A DNA stretch of 16,852 nucleotides from Oscillospiraceae bacterium (lineage in GTDB: Bacteria > Bacillota > Clostridia > Oscillospirales > Ruminococcaceae): the NCBI GenBank assembly GCA_016297675.1, contig JAEDGE010000031.1, positions 1-16,852 of the forward strand, read 5' to 3'. Below are positions 1 to 6,345 of the stretch, piece by piece. The notes under the pieces are model-generated. The model was not told the origin of the DNA. It saw only the letters and a list, made by a program, of their open reading frames with translations, and ran no database searches. A program made the position numbers and the translations under genes. Each line of letters opens with the position of its first letter. Position 1 is the stretch's first letter.

Positions 1-50
1 AACGGGCACTTCTGTCAGAACGTCTATGAACATACAGAAAATATACTGCC

Positions 51-92
51 CTCTATTGCAAACAACATCGTTGTTTGCAATAGAGCCTTTTT
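51..92 (+). terminator. Intrinsic terminator of a gene left of the window
   Basis: A perfect 16-bp inverted repeat (arms CTCTATTGCAAACAAC at 51-66 and its complement at 70-85, loop ATC) is followed directly by CCTTTTTC. The T-run is on the plus-strand side, so it ends transcription of a plus-strand gene entering from the left. One plus-strand frame reaches a TGA at 27-29 and could be that gene's tail, but too little is present to call it. The minus-strand cassette to the right also ends here and the stem might stop it too, although its T-run is poor. Confidence 0.85.
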
Positions 93-108
93 CGTTGCCG
101 ATAGTATA

Positions 109-462
109 TCAGAAACCTAATTTATGAAGCAGCTTTTCGACATCGGCGGTTTTTAACACTTTGCCCATAGAAACAACTTGTCCATTGACAACAATAGCAG
201 GCATACGCATTACACCGTAAGCCATTACCTGTTCCATATTGGTAATATACTCCACCTCTACGGAAATTCCCATTTTCTGAACTGCTTTCTTTGTATTTTC
301 ATACTGTTCGTGGCAGGATTTACAGCCAGCACCAAGAACCTGAATGCTTGTAATTTTTCCATTTGTTGATGGTGTAACCGGAGCAGAAGTACAATTTTTT
401 TCGATACAGCAACAGCTTTTTTTCTTCTCTTCTTTTTTCTTTCCAAAATGAAACAATGACAT
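109..462 (-). CDS. Thioredoxin-like small redox-active disulfide protein
   Basis: A 117-residue protein of the small thioredoxin-fold type often named redox-active disulfide protein 2. The active-site motif is C47-K-S-C50 after a beta-strand (ITSIQVLGAG), and the thioredoxin-fold cis-proline is P88 in MRMPAIVVNG. The family is thought to handle thiol-disulfide exchange and is often found beside DUF318/ArsP-type permeases and ArsR regulators, as here. The N-terminus is unusual: a lysine/glutamate-rich stretch (residues 8-15), then cysteines at 17, 18, 19 and 24 ahead of the fold, which could bind a thiophilic metal or metalloid. The start is supported by GGGAGG 7 nt upstream. It lies 15 nt after the permease stop and is surely cotranscribed with it. 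The physiological substrate is not evident. Confidence 0.85.
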   Translation of the reverse strand: MSLFHFGKKKEEKKKSCCCIEKNCTSAPVTPSTNGKITSIQVLGAGCKSCHEQYENTKKAVQKMGISVEVEYITNMEQVMAYGVMRMPAIVVNGQVVSMGKVLKTADVEKLLHKLGF

Positions 463-477
463 AAGAATACCTCCCAG

Positions 478-1491
478 TTAAATTAAAATCGACTGCATTG
501 CATTAAAGAAATATCCAACAAGAATAATGCCAGCGGTACAGATTCCGACGAAAATAGCGAGCAGTTTGGGTTTTATCGCTTTTCTGAGCATAATGATGGA
601 GGGCAGTGATAGGGTTGTAACGCCCATCATAAAAGCGAGTACAACGCCAAGCAGTGCACCTTTTGCAAGTAACGCTTCTGCAATCGGAATTGTGCCGAAA
701 ATATCCGCATACATAGGAATACCTGCAATCGTTGCAAGAATCACACCGAACGGATTATTGTCACCGAGAATTTTTACAATGCATTCTTCGGGTATCCAGT
801 TGTGAATAAATGCACCGATTCCAACGCCAATCAGAACATAAGGAAATACTTTTTTGGCGGTTCCCCAAACTTGTTCGATGGCGTATTTTGCACGATCTTT
901 ACACTGTAATTCTTCCTGTGGAACATCCATTGCTTTTGCGTTTCTGATAAAATCCTCCACCTGATTTTCAAGATGCAGTTTTTCGATCAGTGTACCGCCT
1001 GCAACAGCAATCACAAGCCCTACTACCACATAAACAGTGGCAACTTTCCATCCGAAAATACTCATCAGTAGCACAAGCGAACCCAAATCAACCATGGGTG
1101 AGGAAATCAGGAACGAAAACGTAACGCCCAACGGTAACCCTGCACCTGTAAATCCGATAAATAGCGGTATAGACGAACAAGAACAGAAGGGCGTAACGGT
1201 TCCGAGCAGTGCTGCTATGCAGTTTGCAGCGATTCCATGAAATCGTCCAAGGATTTTCTTTGTACGCTCGGGCGGAAAATAACTCTGAATGTATGAGATG
1301 ACAAAAATTAAACATCCAAGCAGAACCATAATTTTTATCATGTCATAAAGAAAGAATTGGATACTACCTCCGATTTTTTCGTTTGTGTCAAGACCGAATG
1401 CTTGCAGGATCGTTTTGATCAGCCTGTTTAGCCACGCCATGCCGAGCACTTCATTCTGAAAGAAATTCCAGACAGTTTTCAGTACCTCCAT
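478..1491 (-). CDS. DUF318/ArsP-type membrane permease (COG0701-like)
   Basis: A 337-residue, strongly hydrophobic polytopic membrane protein. The family signature TPFCSCSSIP lies at residues 100-109, and a related half-repeat element (GIPMYADIFGTIP) at 257-269, consistent with the two-fold repeated architecture of this permease family. A hydrophilic loop at about 170-212 separates the halves. Characterised relatives (ArsP) export trivalent organoarsenicals, with the conserved cysteines implicated in substrate binding. Many other members are uncharacterised, so the substrate here is an inference. SD AAAGGAGG lies 8 nt before the ATG. The gene sits between an ArsR-type repressor upstream and the thioredoxin-like gene 15 nt downstream. 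The perfect inverted repeat at 1522-1547, just before the SD, is the likely control point. Confidence 0.85.
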   Translation of the reverse strand: MEVLKTVWNFFQNEVLGMAWLNRLIKTILQAFGLDTNEKIGGSIQFFLYDMIKIMVLLGCLIFVISYIQSYFPPERTKKILGRFHGIAANCIAALLGTVTPFCSCSSIPLFIGFTGAGLPLGVTFSFLISSPMVDLGSLVLLMSIFGWKVATVYVVVGLVIAVAGGTLIEKLHLENQVEDFIRNAKAMDVPQEELQCKDRAKYAIEQVWGTAKKVFPYVLIGVGIGAFIHNWIPEECIVKILGDNNPFGVILATIAGIPMYADIFGTIPIAEALLAKGALLGVVLAFMMGVTTLSLPSIIMLRKAIKPKLLAIFVGICTAGIILVGYFFNAMQSILI

Positions 1492-1521
1492 AAGGACAGC
1501 CTCCTTTAAAATTGATGTATA

Positions 1522-1547
1522 TAAATATAGAAATAAGTCTATATTTA
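1522..1547 (-). promoter_or_regulatory. Candidate ArsR operator before the permease gene
   Basis: A perfect 10-bp inverted repeat, TAAATATAGA and TCTATATTTA, separated by 6 bp, lies 30 bp upstream of the permease ATG. Length, AT-rich core and spacing resemble ArsR/SmtB operators. Related half-sites (TTCTAT, ATAGAA) flank the -10 of the arsR promoter. A second internal promoter may overlap it (TATACA beside the right arm on the minus strand), but no good -35 was found. Confidence 0.55.
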
Positions 1548-1559
1548 ATCGTGGATTTT

Positions 1560-1602
1560 AGTCGTGTGCGAAAGGTGAAGAATCACTTTTCACAACACGA
1601 CT
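1560..1602 (-). other. Long intercistronic hairpin at the arsR 3' end
   Basis: The arms AGTCGTGT (1560-1567) and ACACGACT (1595-1602) pair perfectly. Inside them GCGAAAGGTGA (1568-1578) pairs with TCACTTTTCAC (1583-1593), with one mismatch, one wobble and a single bulged base. The loop is four bases. The stem contains the arsR stop codon. Neither side has a convincing T-run, so it is more likely an mRNA processing or stability element, or a partial terminator separating arsR from the permease gene, than a full terminator. Confidence 0.5.
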
Positions 1603-1897
1603 GCGTTTCTTTTGTATGCTCTGAAGCCGTTAAGGCATCAAAACACATTCTTGCATATGCTGTTCCTTTTTTTGATATAGAGTAGTACATCCATTTGCCT
1701 TCTTTTCGTCCCTCCACAATGCCGCTGTCGCAGAGAATTTTCATATGATGAGAAAGCGTAGGCTGTGTAATTTGCATTTCCTCCAACAGTTTGCAGGCAC
1801 ATTTTTCGCCATCTGATAAAAGCTGTAAAATTTTAATGCGATTTTCATCGCAGAATGCTTTAAAAATAACAGCGATTCTTTTTGCGTCTAATTCCAT
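1583..1897 (-). CDS. ArsR/SmtB family metalloregulatory repressor
   Basis: A 104-residue winged-helix regulator. The recognition helix region reads TQPTLSHHMKILCDSG (residues 44-59), typical of ArsR/SmtB repressors, followed by the beta-wing VEGRKEGKWMYYSI. The metal-sensing helix carries C33-A-C35, matching the C-x-C core of the As(III)-binding ELCVCDL motif of classical ArsR. Further cysteines are C16, C56, C101 and C102, so a third ligand could come from any of them. Such proteins repress their own operon and release DNA on binding As(III), Sb(III) or related metals. It is the first gene of the cassette, directly downstream of a near-consensus promoter, which fits autoregulation. The inducer cannot be fixed from sequence. 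Confidence 0.88.
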   Translation of the reverse strand: MELDAKRIAVIFKAFCDENRIKILQLLSDGEKCACKLLEEMQITQPTLSHHMKILCDSGIVEGRKEGKWMYYSISKKGTAYARMCFDALTASEHTKETQSCCEK

Positions 1898-1930
1898 GCA
1901 GGCACCTCACATTGAAGAACTTCTATATAT

Positions 1931-1959
1931 ATGATACACAACAAATAGAAATTTGTCAA
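1931..1959 (-). promoter_or_regulatory. Promoter of the arsR cassette
   Basis: On the minus strand a consensus -35 TTGACA (1954-1959) is followed after 17 bp by TATCAT (1931-1936), with TG bases close upstream of the -10. Transcription should start near 1924, leaving about 26 nt before the arsR ATG. TTCTAT (1921-1926) and ATAGAA (1945-1950) flank the -10, and CAAAT-AGAA-ATTTG (1942-1955) covers the spacer and the edge of the -35, giving likely repressor contacts. Confidence 0.75.
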
Positions 1960-1965
1960 TATGTA

Positions 1966-2000
1966 AAAATAAACAAAAACAGCACATTGCAATTGTGCAG
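1966..2000 (-). terminator. Candidate terminator of the rnr-SDR-cdd unit
   Basis: On the minus strand a short stem (GCACA/TGTGC, 1982-1986 with 1994-1998, loop 7) is followed by a T-rich tract (TGTTTTTGTTTATTTTT read leftward). It lies downstream of cdd and just upstream of the arsR promoter, the right place to separate the two units. The stem is short, so strength is uncertain. Confidence 0.45.
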
Positions 2001-2007
2001 AATGCTG

Positions 2008-2154
2008 CATAACAATGTGAGTTCGAGGAACCAGTTTTACCCGCCGAATGGCAAACTGCGGTCACAGGCAGACAGCGTAGCGAATCTGCCGGACGGTTCG
2101 GAAAAGGTTTCCCTAAGAAATTTGAAAATGCACTTTCATCGAACTCACGTTATG
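2008..2154. repeat. Short interspersed repeat, copy A, with terminal inverted repeats
   Basis: A 147-bp non-coding element bounded by CATAAC + GTGAGTTCGA on the left (2008-2013, 2017-2026) and the complements TCGAACTCAC + GTTATG on the right (2139-2154). A shorter relative lies at 2574-2640. The two share GCCGGACG, TTCGGAAAAGGTTT, CTAAGAA and TTTCATCGAA in the same order and orientation. The interior can also fold (GCAGA at 2070-2074 region with TCTGC near 2084-2089). The right end contains the TAA stop codon of cdd. It resembles a MITE-like or REP-like element; no transposase is nearby. Confidence 0.6.
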
Positions 2155-2539
2155 TTAGCTGAAATGCATTTGGCAGAAACTCTTTTAGTTTATGCACACC
2201 ATCCGTCAAGAGAATGGGAAAGTCACCGTCACAAAATTCCGCCAGTACTTGCAAACAGGCACCGCAGGGTGAACAGGGGATTGTTTTGGCTTCTTCTTCT
2301 GTTTTTCCGCCAACAATGGCAATGGAGCGGAACGACTGATTTCCGGCAGCAATTGCCTGTACGATAGCAGAACGTTCCGCACAAATAGTCATGGAATAAG
2401 AGGCGTTTTCCACGTTGCAGCCGGTAAAAATGCTGCCGTCCGTGCATTGCAGAGCTGCACCGACCTGAAAGCCAGAATAGGGGGCATAGGCGTTTCTTCG
2501 TACTGCAAGGGCATGGTCTGTCATGGTGATTGGTTTCAT
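2150..2539 (-). CDS. cdd: Cytidine deaminase
   Basis: A 129-residue protein of the normal length for the small tetrameric cytidine deaminases. It deaminates cytidine and deoxycytidine to uridine and deoxyuridine in pyrimidine salvage. The catalytic zinc motif is complete: C53-A-E55 (in TICAERSAI) and P-C92-G-A-C95, with E55 as the proton shuttle. Substrate-binding elements YAPYSGFQVGAAL (18-30) and GCNVENASYSMTICAERSA are also present. Start: ATG with AAAGGA upstream. It lies 96 nt downstream of the SDR gene on the same strand and is probably cotranscribed with rnr-SDR. Its stop codon is inside repeat copy A, and copy B lies just upstream, so the gene is bracketed by related repeats. Confidence 0.93.
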   Translation of the reverse strand: MKPITMTDHALAVRRNAYAPYSGFQVGAALQCTDGSIFTGCNVENASYSMTICAERSAIVQAIAAGNQSFRSIAIVGGKTEEEAKTIPCSPCGACLQVLAEFCDGDFPILLTDGVHKLKEFLPNAFQLT

Positions 2540-2573
2540 GGTTTCGTGTCCTTTCTTGTATGAACATAGATTT

Positions 2574-2640
2574 GTTTAATTCGCCGGACGCTTCGGAAAA
2601 GGTTTCTCTAAGAATACATTTTCATCGAATTTACGTTATA
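2574..2640. repeat. Short interspersed repeat, copy B (shortened)
   Basis: A 67-bp relative of copy A in the same orientation. Shared blocks include GCCGGACG (2583-2590), TTCGGAAAAGGTTT (2592-2605) and TTTCATCGAA (2620-2629). It lacks most of the left half of copy A, but its ends still pair (AATTCG 2578-2583 with CGAATT 2626-2631). Its right edge carries the TAA of the SDR gene at 2636-2638, the same relation that copy A has to cdd. Confidence 0.6.
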
Positions 2641-3352
2641 TCAAAAATCCGCCGTTCACTGCTAAAATCTGCCCTGTGATAAAGGATGCCTGTTCCGATG
2701 CCAGAAAGCAGACTGCATTTGCAATTTCTTCCGGTTTGCCGATTCGCTGTAAAGGCGTTTCCTCTGCTAAACTCTGGCGGTCTTCCGCAGATAAATGGGC
2801 ATTCATCTCTGTATCAATCACCCCCGGCGAAACCGCATTCACCCGAATGCCGGACGGTGCGACCTCTTTCGCCAGTGCCTTGGTAAAGGCAATCACGGCT
2901 CCCTTTGTGACAGAATAGTCGACTTCACAGGAAGCCCCTGTTTCGCCCCAGATGGATGCTAAATTGATAATACAGCCGCTGTGCTGCCGCAGCATTGCCG
3001 GCAGAATCGCACGGGTCAGCTCCGTTGTCCCAAAGAGATTCACCTGATACAATGCGGCTCGCTCTGCCGGTGAAACACACTGAAACAAATTTACAACAGA
3101 AATGGCGGCATTGTTGACCAGAATATCTACCGTTCCGGCTTGCTGCAAAACCGTTTCTGCCAGTTTTTCCGGTGCGTCTGGCTGCCGAAAGTCTGTAGCA
3201 ATGGGGCGTACACCATATTGTTCCTGTAAAGCAGCAGCGGCAGCCTGTGACTGACAATAGGTGATGTAAACGGTGCTGCCCTGCTGTGCAAACTGTTTTG
3301 CAATGGCAGCACCAATCCCACGAGAACCACCGGTAATCAGCACGACAGACAT
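2636..3352 (-). CDS. Short-chain dehydrogenase/reductase, FabG-like
   Basis: A 238-residue classical SDR. The Rossmann dinucleotide motif TGGSRGIG is at 7-14 and NNA at 80-82. The catalytic set is N105 (VNLFGT), S133, Y146 and K150 (YSVTK). The C-terminal substrate/cofactor loop reads SPGVIDTEM. Length and sequence match the 3-oxoacyl-ACP reductase group, but fatty-acid genes are absent here and FabG-like SDRs act on many substrates, so the reaction is open. The start has AAGGAG a few bases upstream and lies inside rnr: the two genes overlap by 16 nt, implying translational coupling with RNase R. The stop codon is supplied by repeat copy B. Confidence 0.85.
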   Translation of the reverse strand: MSVVLITGGSRGIGAAIAKQFAQQGSTVYITYCQSQAAAAALQEQYGVRPIATDFRQPDAPEKLAETVLQQAGTVDILVNNAAISVVNLFQCVSPAERAALYQVNLFGTTELTRAILPAMLRQHSGCIINLASIWGETGASCEVDYSVTKGAVIAFTKALAKEVAPSGIRVNAVSPGVIDTEMNAHLSAEDRQSLAEETPLQRIGKPEEIANAVCFLASEQASFITGQILAVNGGFLI

Positions 3353-5529
3353 GATGCGGCTCCTTCAGATTCTTCCACCAGCTGAAAATCAATATTGCCG
3401 GAGGAAAGATCGGTCTTTGTACAAATGACTTTCACAGTATCGCCAAGCTGATAAACATCACTGCCATTTTCCTGTATCAAACGGATATTGTGATCATTTG
3501 TCCACAGCTTGTCTTCTCCCATATCCCGAATGGAAATCATTCCTTCTACCGTGTTCGGCAGCATGACATAAATCCCAAAATCTGTAACACCAGTCACCAG
3601 TCCGGTCATTTCTTCGCCAAGGTGCTGCCGCATATATTCTGCAAAATAACACGCCTCGCAGTCTCTGGAAACGCGAATGGTCAGCAGCTCCCGCTGGCTG
3701 GACTGTTCTGCTGCCTTTGCGGCAAACTTCGTGAACCGTTTTTGTACTGCTTCTGCACTGCCTGTACTGCACCACTCCGATAAAATGCGATGAATTGCCA
3801 AATCCGGATACCGCCGGATGGGAGACGTAAAGTGGGCATAATCTTTGAGTGCCAGACCAAAATGTCCGACTGGTTCGGTTTCATAGGCTGCCTTTGCCAT
3901 CGACCGCAGTACCATTCCGTGGATGACCGGAGCAGCCGGCGTGCCGTTCGCCTTTTCCAGAATTTCAGCCAGCGTTCTTGGCTGTACGGTTGTCATAACC
4001 GGCACTTCTGCTCCCATCCGCAATAACCCTTCCTGTAAGGCATCTATTTTTTCAGAAGACGGAGCATCGTGTACCCGATAGACAAACGGCAGGGCGTGTT
4101 CCTTTGCGACACGGGCAGCAGATTCATTCGCAAGTAACATCATTTCTTCAATGATACATTCGCTCTTGCCACGAGTTCGAGGCTGCACATCTACACAAAT
4201 GCCCTGTGCATTCAGGGTAATTTTGCTCTCCGGTGTTTCGATTTCCGGTGCACCTCGCTGCTTTCGCAGGGCAAGCCGTTTGTCGCAAAGCTCGTTCAGA
4301 ATTGGCAGCATATCCATCACTTCTGCATATTTTTCGTGCAGGGCAGGTTCCGCTGTGCCATCCAGCAGAGCATTGATTTCCTTGTAAACGCCCTTGACTC
4401 TGGAACGAATTACCGTTTTGCGGAAAGTATAGGAACGCAGAACACCCTGTTCATCCAGTTCCATCAGAGCCGAAAAAGTCAGACGGTCTTCCTGTGGATT
4501 CAGGGAACAAATGCCGTTGGAAAGTGCCTTCGGCAGCATGGGTACAACCTGATCGGCATAATACAGGCTGGTACCTCGTGCCAGTGCTTCTTTGTCCAGT
4601 GCAGAATGTGGCTTGACATAGTGGGAAACATCGGCAATGTGAACGCCCAGCCGATAGCCGGTTTCCGTGCGTTCGATGGAAACGGCATCGTCCAAATCCT
4701 TGGATTCTGCACTGTCGATGGTGAAAATACAGGTGTCCCGCAGGTCAAGGCGGTTCTGGTATGCTTCTGCCGGAATGGGAGCAGATGCAAGAGCCGCTGC
4801 CTCAGCTTCGGCTTCTGCCGGAAAAACAGGGGAAATATTTTCGAGTGTCAGCAGAGCCTTGGCACAGACGGCAGCAGAGTCTGCACTGCCGAACGAGTAA
4901 AGCACCCTTGCCTTGTGTTCTGCATGACGAGTTCCACGAGAAACAATCTCTGCTAAGACTTTATCCTGTTCCTGATAGGAGAGATCTTTGTTTGGCAGCA
5001 GCCGGATGGGGGTTTTGCTCATGGTATCCGGCAGCAGGACAAGATGACCATCCTCTCGAATGATGATACCAGTCAGCCGTGCCGGAGCCGGTTCTAAAAT
5101 ATCCAGTACTTCGCCCTCCGGTTTGCCGCTGCGGGAGGGAATACTTCGTATGAGCACTCTGTCCTGTGGCAGAGCACCGAGCAGAAACTTTCCGGGAATG
5201 AACCAGTCTTCTGTTTCTTCTGCGTCGTCAGGTCGGACAAATCCAAAGGTACGGCTGAGCCGGACAACGGTGCCGGTTTTACAGTGCAGTGCAGCACACC
5301 AGTAATATTTTCGACGCTGTTTATAAATCAGTCCCTCTTTCCGCAGGGATTCCAGTGCGGTTTGAAACAGGGCAGAGCCGTTTTTTTTCGTGCGGCATTT
5401 TGCCGCCAGTACGGTTTCCTCTAAACCGTGAATGCCGGCATCTGCCAAAAAGAGTTTACATTTTTGTATATAAGCTGCTAAAATTTCCGCTGTCTCTCGC
5501 TTCGGCGGTGCAGCAGGGGATTTTGCCAT
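3337..5529 (-). CDS. rnr: Ribonuclease R (3'-5' exoribonuclease)
   Basis: A 730-residue RNase II-superfamily enzyme that degrades structured RNA from the 3' end. An N-terminal winged-helix-like region (about 10-85) is followed by cold-shock/OB domains (about 85-230) and the RNB catalytic domain (about 260-590) with the acidic motif IDSAESKDLDDA (271-282) holding the metal-binding aspartates. A C-terminal S1 domain (about 635-715, GLVTGVTDFGIYV) completes it. It lacks the long basic C-terminal tail of some RNase R proteins. AAAGGAG supports the ATG. secG lies upstream as in many Bacillota, but smpB, often found next, is absent and an overlapping SDR gene follows. secG has its own terminator, so rnr should have its own promoter in the AT-rich stretch 5530-5645. 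No unambiguous -35/-10 pair could be assigned there. Confidence 0.93.
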   Translation of the reverse strand: MAKSPAAPPKRETAEILAAYIQKCKLFLADAGIHGLEETVLAAKCRTKKNGSALFQTALESLRKEGLIYKQRRKYYWCAALHCKTGTVVRLSRTFGFVRPDDAEETEDWFIPGKFLLGALPQDRVLIRSIPSRSGKPEGEVLDILEPAPARLTGIIIREDGHLVLLPDTMSKTPIRLLPNKDLSYQEQDKVLAEIVSRGTRHAEHKARVLYSFGSADSAAVCAKALLTLENISPVFPAEAEAEAAALASAPIPAEAYQNRLDLRDTCIFTIDSAESKDLDDAVSIERTETGYRLGVHIADVSHYVKPHSALDKEALARGTSLYYADQVVPMLPKALSNGICSLNPQEDRLTFSALMELDEQGVLRSYTFRKTVIRSRVKGVYKEINALLDGTAEPALHEKYAEVMDMLPILNELCDKRLALRKQRGAPEIETPESKITLNAQGICVDVQPRTRGKSECIIEEMMLLANESAARVAKEHALPFVYRVHDAPSSEKIDALQEGLLRMGAEVPVMTTVQPRTLAEILEKANGTPAAPVIHGMVLRSMAKAAYETEPVGHFGLALKDYAHFTSPIRRYPDLAIHRILSEWCSTGSAEAVQKRFTKFAAKAAEQSSQRELLTIRVSRDCEACYFAEYMRQHLGEEMTGLVTGVTDFGIYVMLPNTVEGMISIRDMGEDKLWTNDHNIRLIQENGSDVYQLGDTVKVICTKTDLSSGNIDFQLVEESEGAASCLSC

Positions 5530-5650
5530 ATTGATTCGTCTCCTTTATATAGACTATATTTTTATATTTCAATTTATACTATCAAATACGCTGATTGCAG
5601 GAATGCAGTGATATAGCATAGCATTTCTGTTTTTTTGCAGTCCATGCAGG

Positions 5651-5692
5651 TAAAAAAATACCTGTCATCCGGTGGTCTGACCGAATGACAGG
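5651..5692 (-). terminator. Intrinsic terminator of secG
   Basis: On the minus strand CCTGTCAT pairs with ATGACAGG (5685-5692 with 5661-5668), and CGGT/ACCG extends the stem. A run of seven T follows (A-run at 5652-5658 on the plus strand). It begins 12 nt after the secG stop, so rnr is largely uncoupled from secG. Confidence 0.85.
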
Positions 5693-5704
5693 ACGGCGTC
5701 GCTG

Positions 5705-5962
5705 TTATTTTAAAATCAACGGCATTACGATATCAATGAAAAGAATGAGGGCAAAAAAGAGTACGGTTAAAATCGTAGTGATTTTCCGCAGTCTTGCTTC
5801 CTTTGTACGACCTCTGTTCTTATCATAGAAGGAATCGTTGCTTGCACCTGTCAGGGCAGCCGTTGCGTTCTGCGGCTTCTGTTCCTGCATCATGCAGACA
5901 ATCATCGTGAGTACGCCGATCAGCAGCAGCACAGCACCAATTACGATTTCTAATACGCCCAT
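5705..5962 (-). CDS. secG: Preprotein translocase subunit SecG
   Basis: An 85-residue membrane protein with two transmembrane segments (about 3-24 and 62-82) joined by a polar loop. The loop ends in the SecG signature DSFYDKNRGRTKEARLRK. SecG is the small auxiliary subunit of the SecYEG translocon and stimulates export. A longer reading from TTG at 5968 is possible, but GGGAGG lies 7 nt before the ATG at 5962 and only 1 nt before the TTG, so the ATG is preferred. The usual glycine-rich stretch after the first membrane helix is weak (only ALTGA). The order secG then rnr agrees with many Bacillota. Confidence 0.9.
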   Translation of the reverse strand: MGVLEIVIGAVLLLIGVLTMIVCMMQEQKPQNATAALTGASNDSFYDKNRGRTKEARLRKITTILTVLFFALILFIDIVMPLILK

Positions 5963-5994
5963 AACCAAACCTCCCGTCTTTGATGATCTCTGTT

Positions 5995-6023
5995 ATTATA
6001 CCATATCTTTTTCCAAAATGCAA
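5995..6023 (-). promoter_or_regulatory. Promoter of secG
   Basis: On the minus strand TTGCAT (6018-6023) and a consensus TATAAT (5995-6000) are separated by 17 bp, with TGG directly before the -10 (extended -10). Transcription starts near 5988, about 26 nt before the secG ATG. The 5963-6342 gap also holds the divergent lysC promoter and leader. Nothing recognisable was seen in the AT-rich stretch 6030-6215 between the two promoters. Confidence 0.8.
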
Positions 6024-6219
6024 GTCCCAATTTTGAGAAATCGCAGGGAATTTTCAATCTTTTCTTTGCATGTGGCACTTAGATTCATTGTCATAAGAGC
6101 ACGAAACTGGCTTTGTGCAGCTTATTGAAAGGGAAAATTGAAAAAAGTCCGTGGCACAAATACAGTCGTATTCTACAAATAAACAATGTTTTTTTACAAA
6201 AATTCATGAGATTTTACAG

Positions 6220-6248
6220 TTGATTTTTTTCCGGAAATCGAATATACT
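6220..6248 (+). promoter_or_regulatory. Promoter of lysC
   Basis: TTGATT (6220-6225), a 17-bp spacer and TATACT (6243-6248). The predicted start near 6255 leaves an 88-nt leader. That is too short for a lysine riboswitch, and no such fold was recognised. Confidence 0.75.
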
Positions 6249-6295
6249 GGAATATGACGTTCTTTTTGCACGTTTTTTGTCAAAACTATAAAAAT

Positions 6296-6345
6296 GAGGA
6301 GGGTGGATTTTACGGCATTGTCTGCCATAAAATCAAAATACCATG
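6296..6345 (+). promoter_or_regulatory. Hairpin-bridged ribosome binding site of lysC
   Basis: The only good Shine-Dalgarno, GAGGAGGG (6296-6303), ends about 40 nt before the ATG at 6343. Between them GATTTTACGGCA (6306-6317) and TGCCATAAAATC (6323-6334) form a 12-bp stem with one C-A mismatch and a 5-nt loop. Folding removes 29 nt from the path and leaves roughly 10 nt between SD and start, near the usual spacing. No T-run follows, so it is not a terminator. An in-frame upstream start is excluded by TAA at 6328-6330. Confidence 0.55.

Noticed and set aside
1882..2367. 161-codon plus-strand frame across the arsR promoter and copy A
   Set aside because: It runs through a promoter, a repeat and antisense cdd, has no good SD and resembles no known protein.
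2008..2640. CRISPR array from the repeated blocks
   Set aside because: There are only two diverged copies almost 500 bp apart with a gene between, no regular spacers and no cas genes.
5530..5580. Minus-strand TTGAAA-17-TATAAA as the rnr promoter
   Set aside because: The -10 would abut the AAAGGAG of rnr, so the transcript would begin inside or after the SD.
6255..6342. Lysine riboswitch upstream of aspartate kinase
   Set aside because: The leader is about 88 nt, too short for the lysine aptamer, and no five-stem junction or conserved core was seen.
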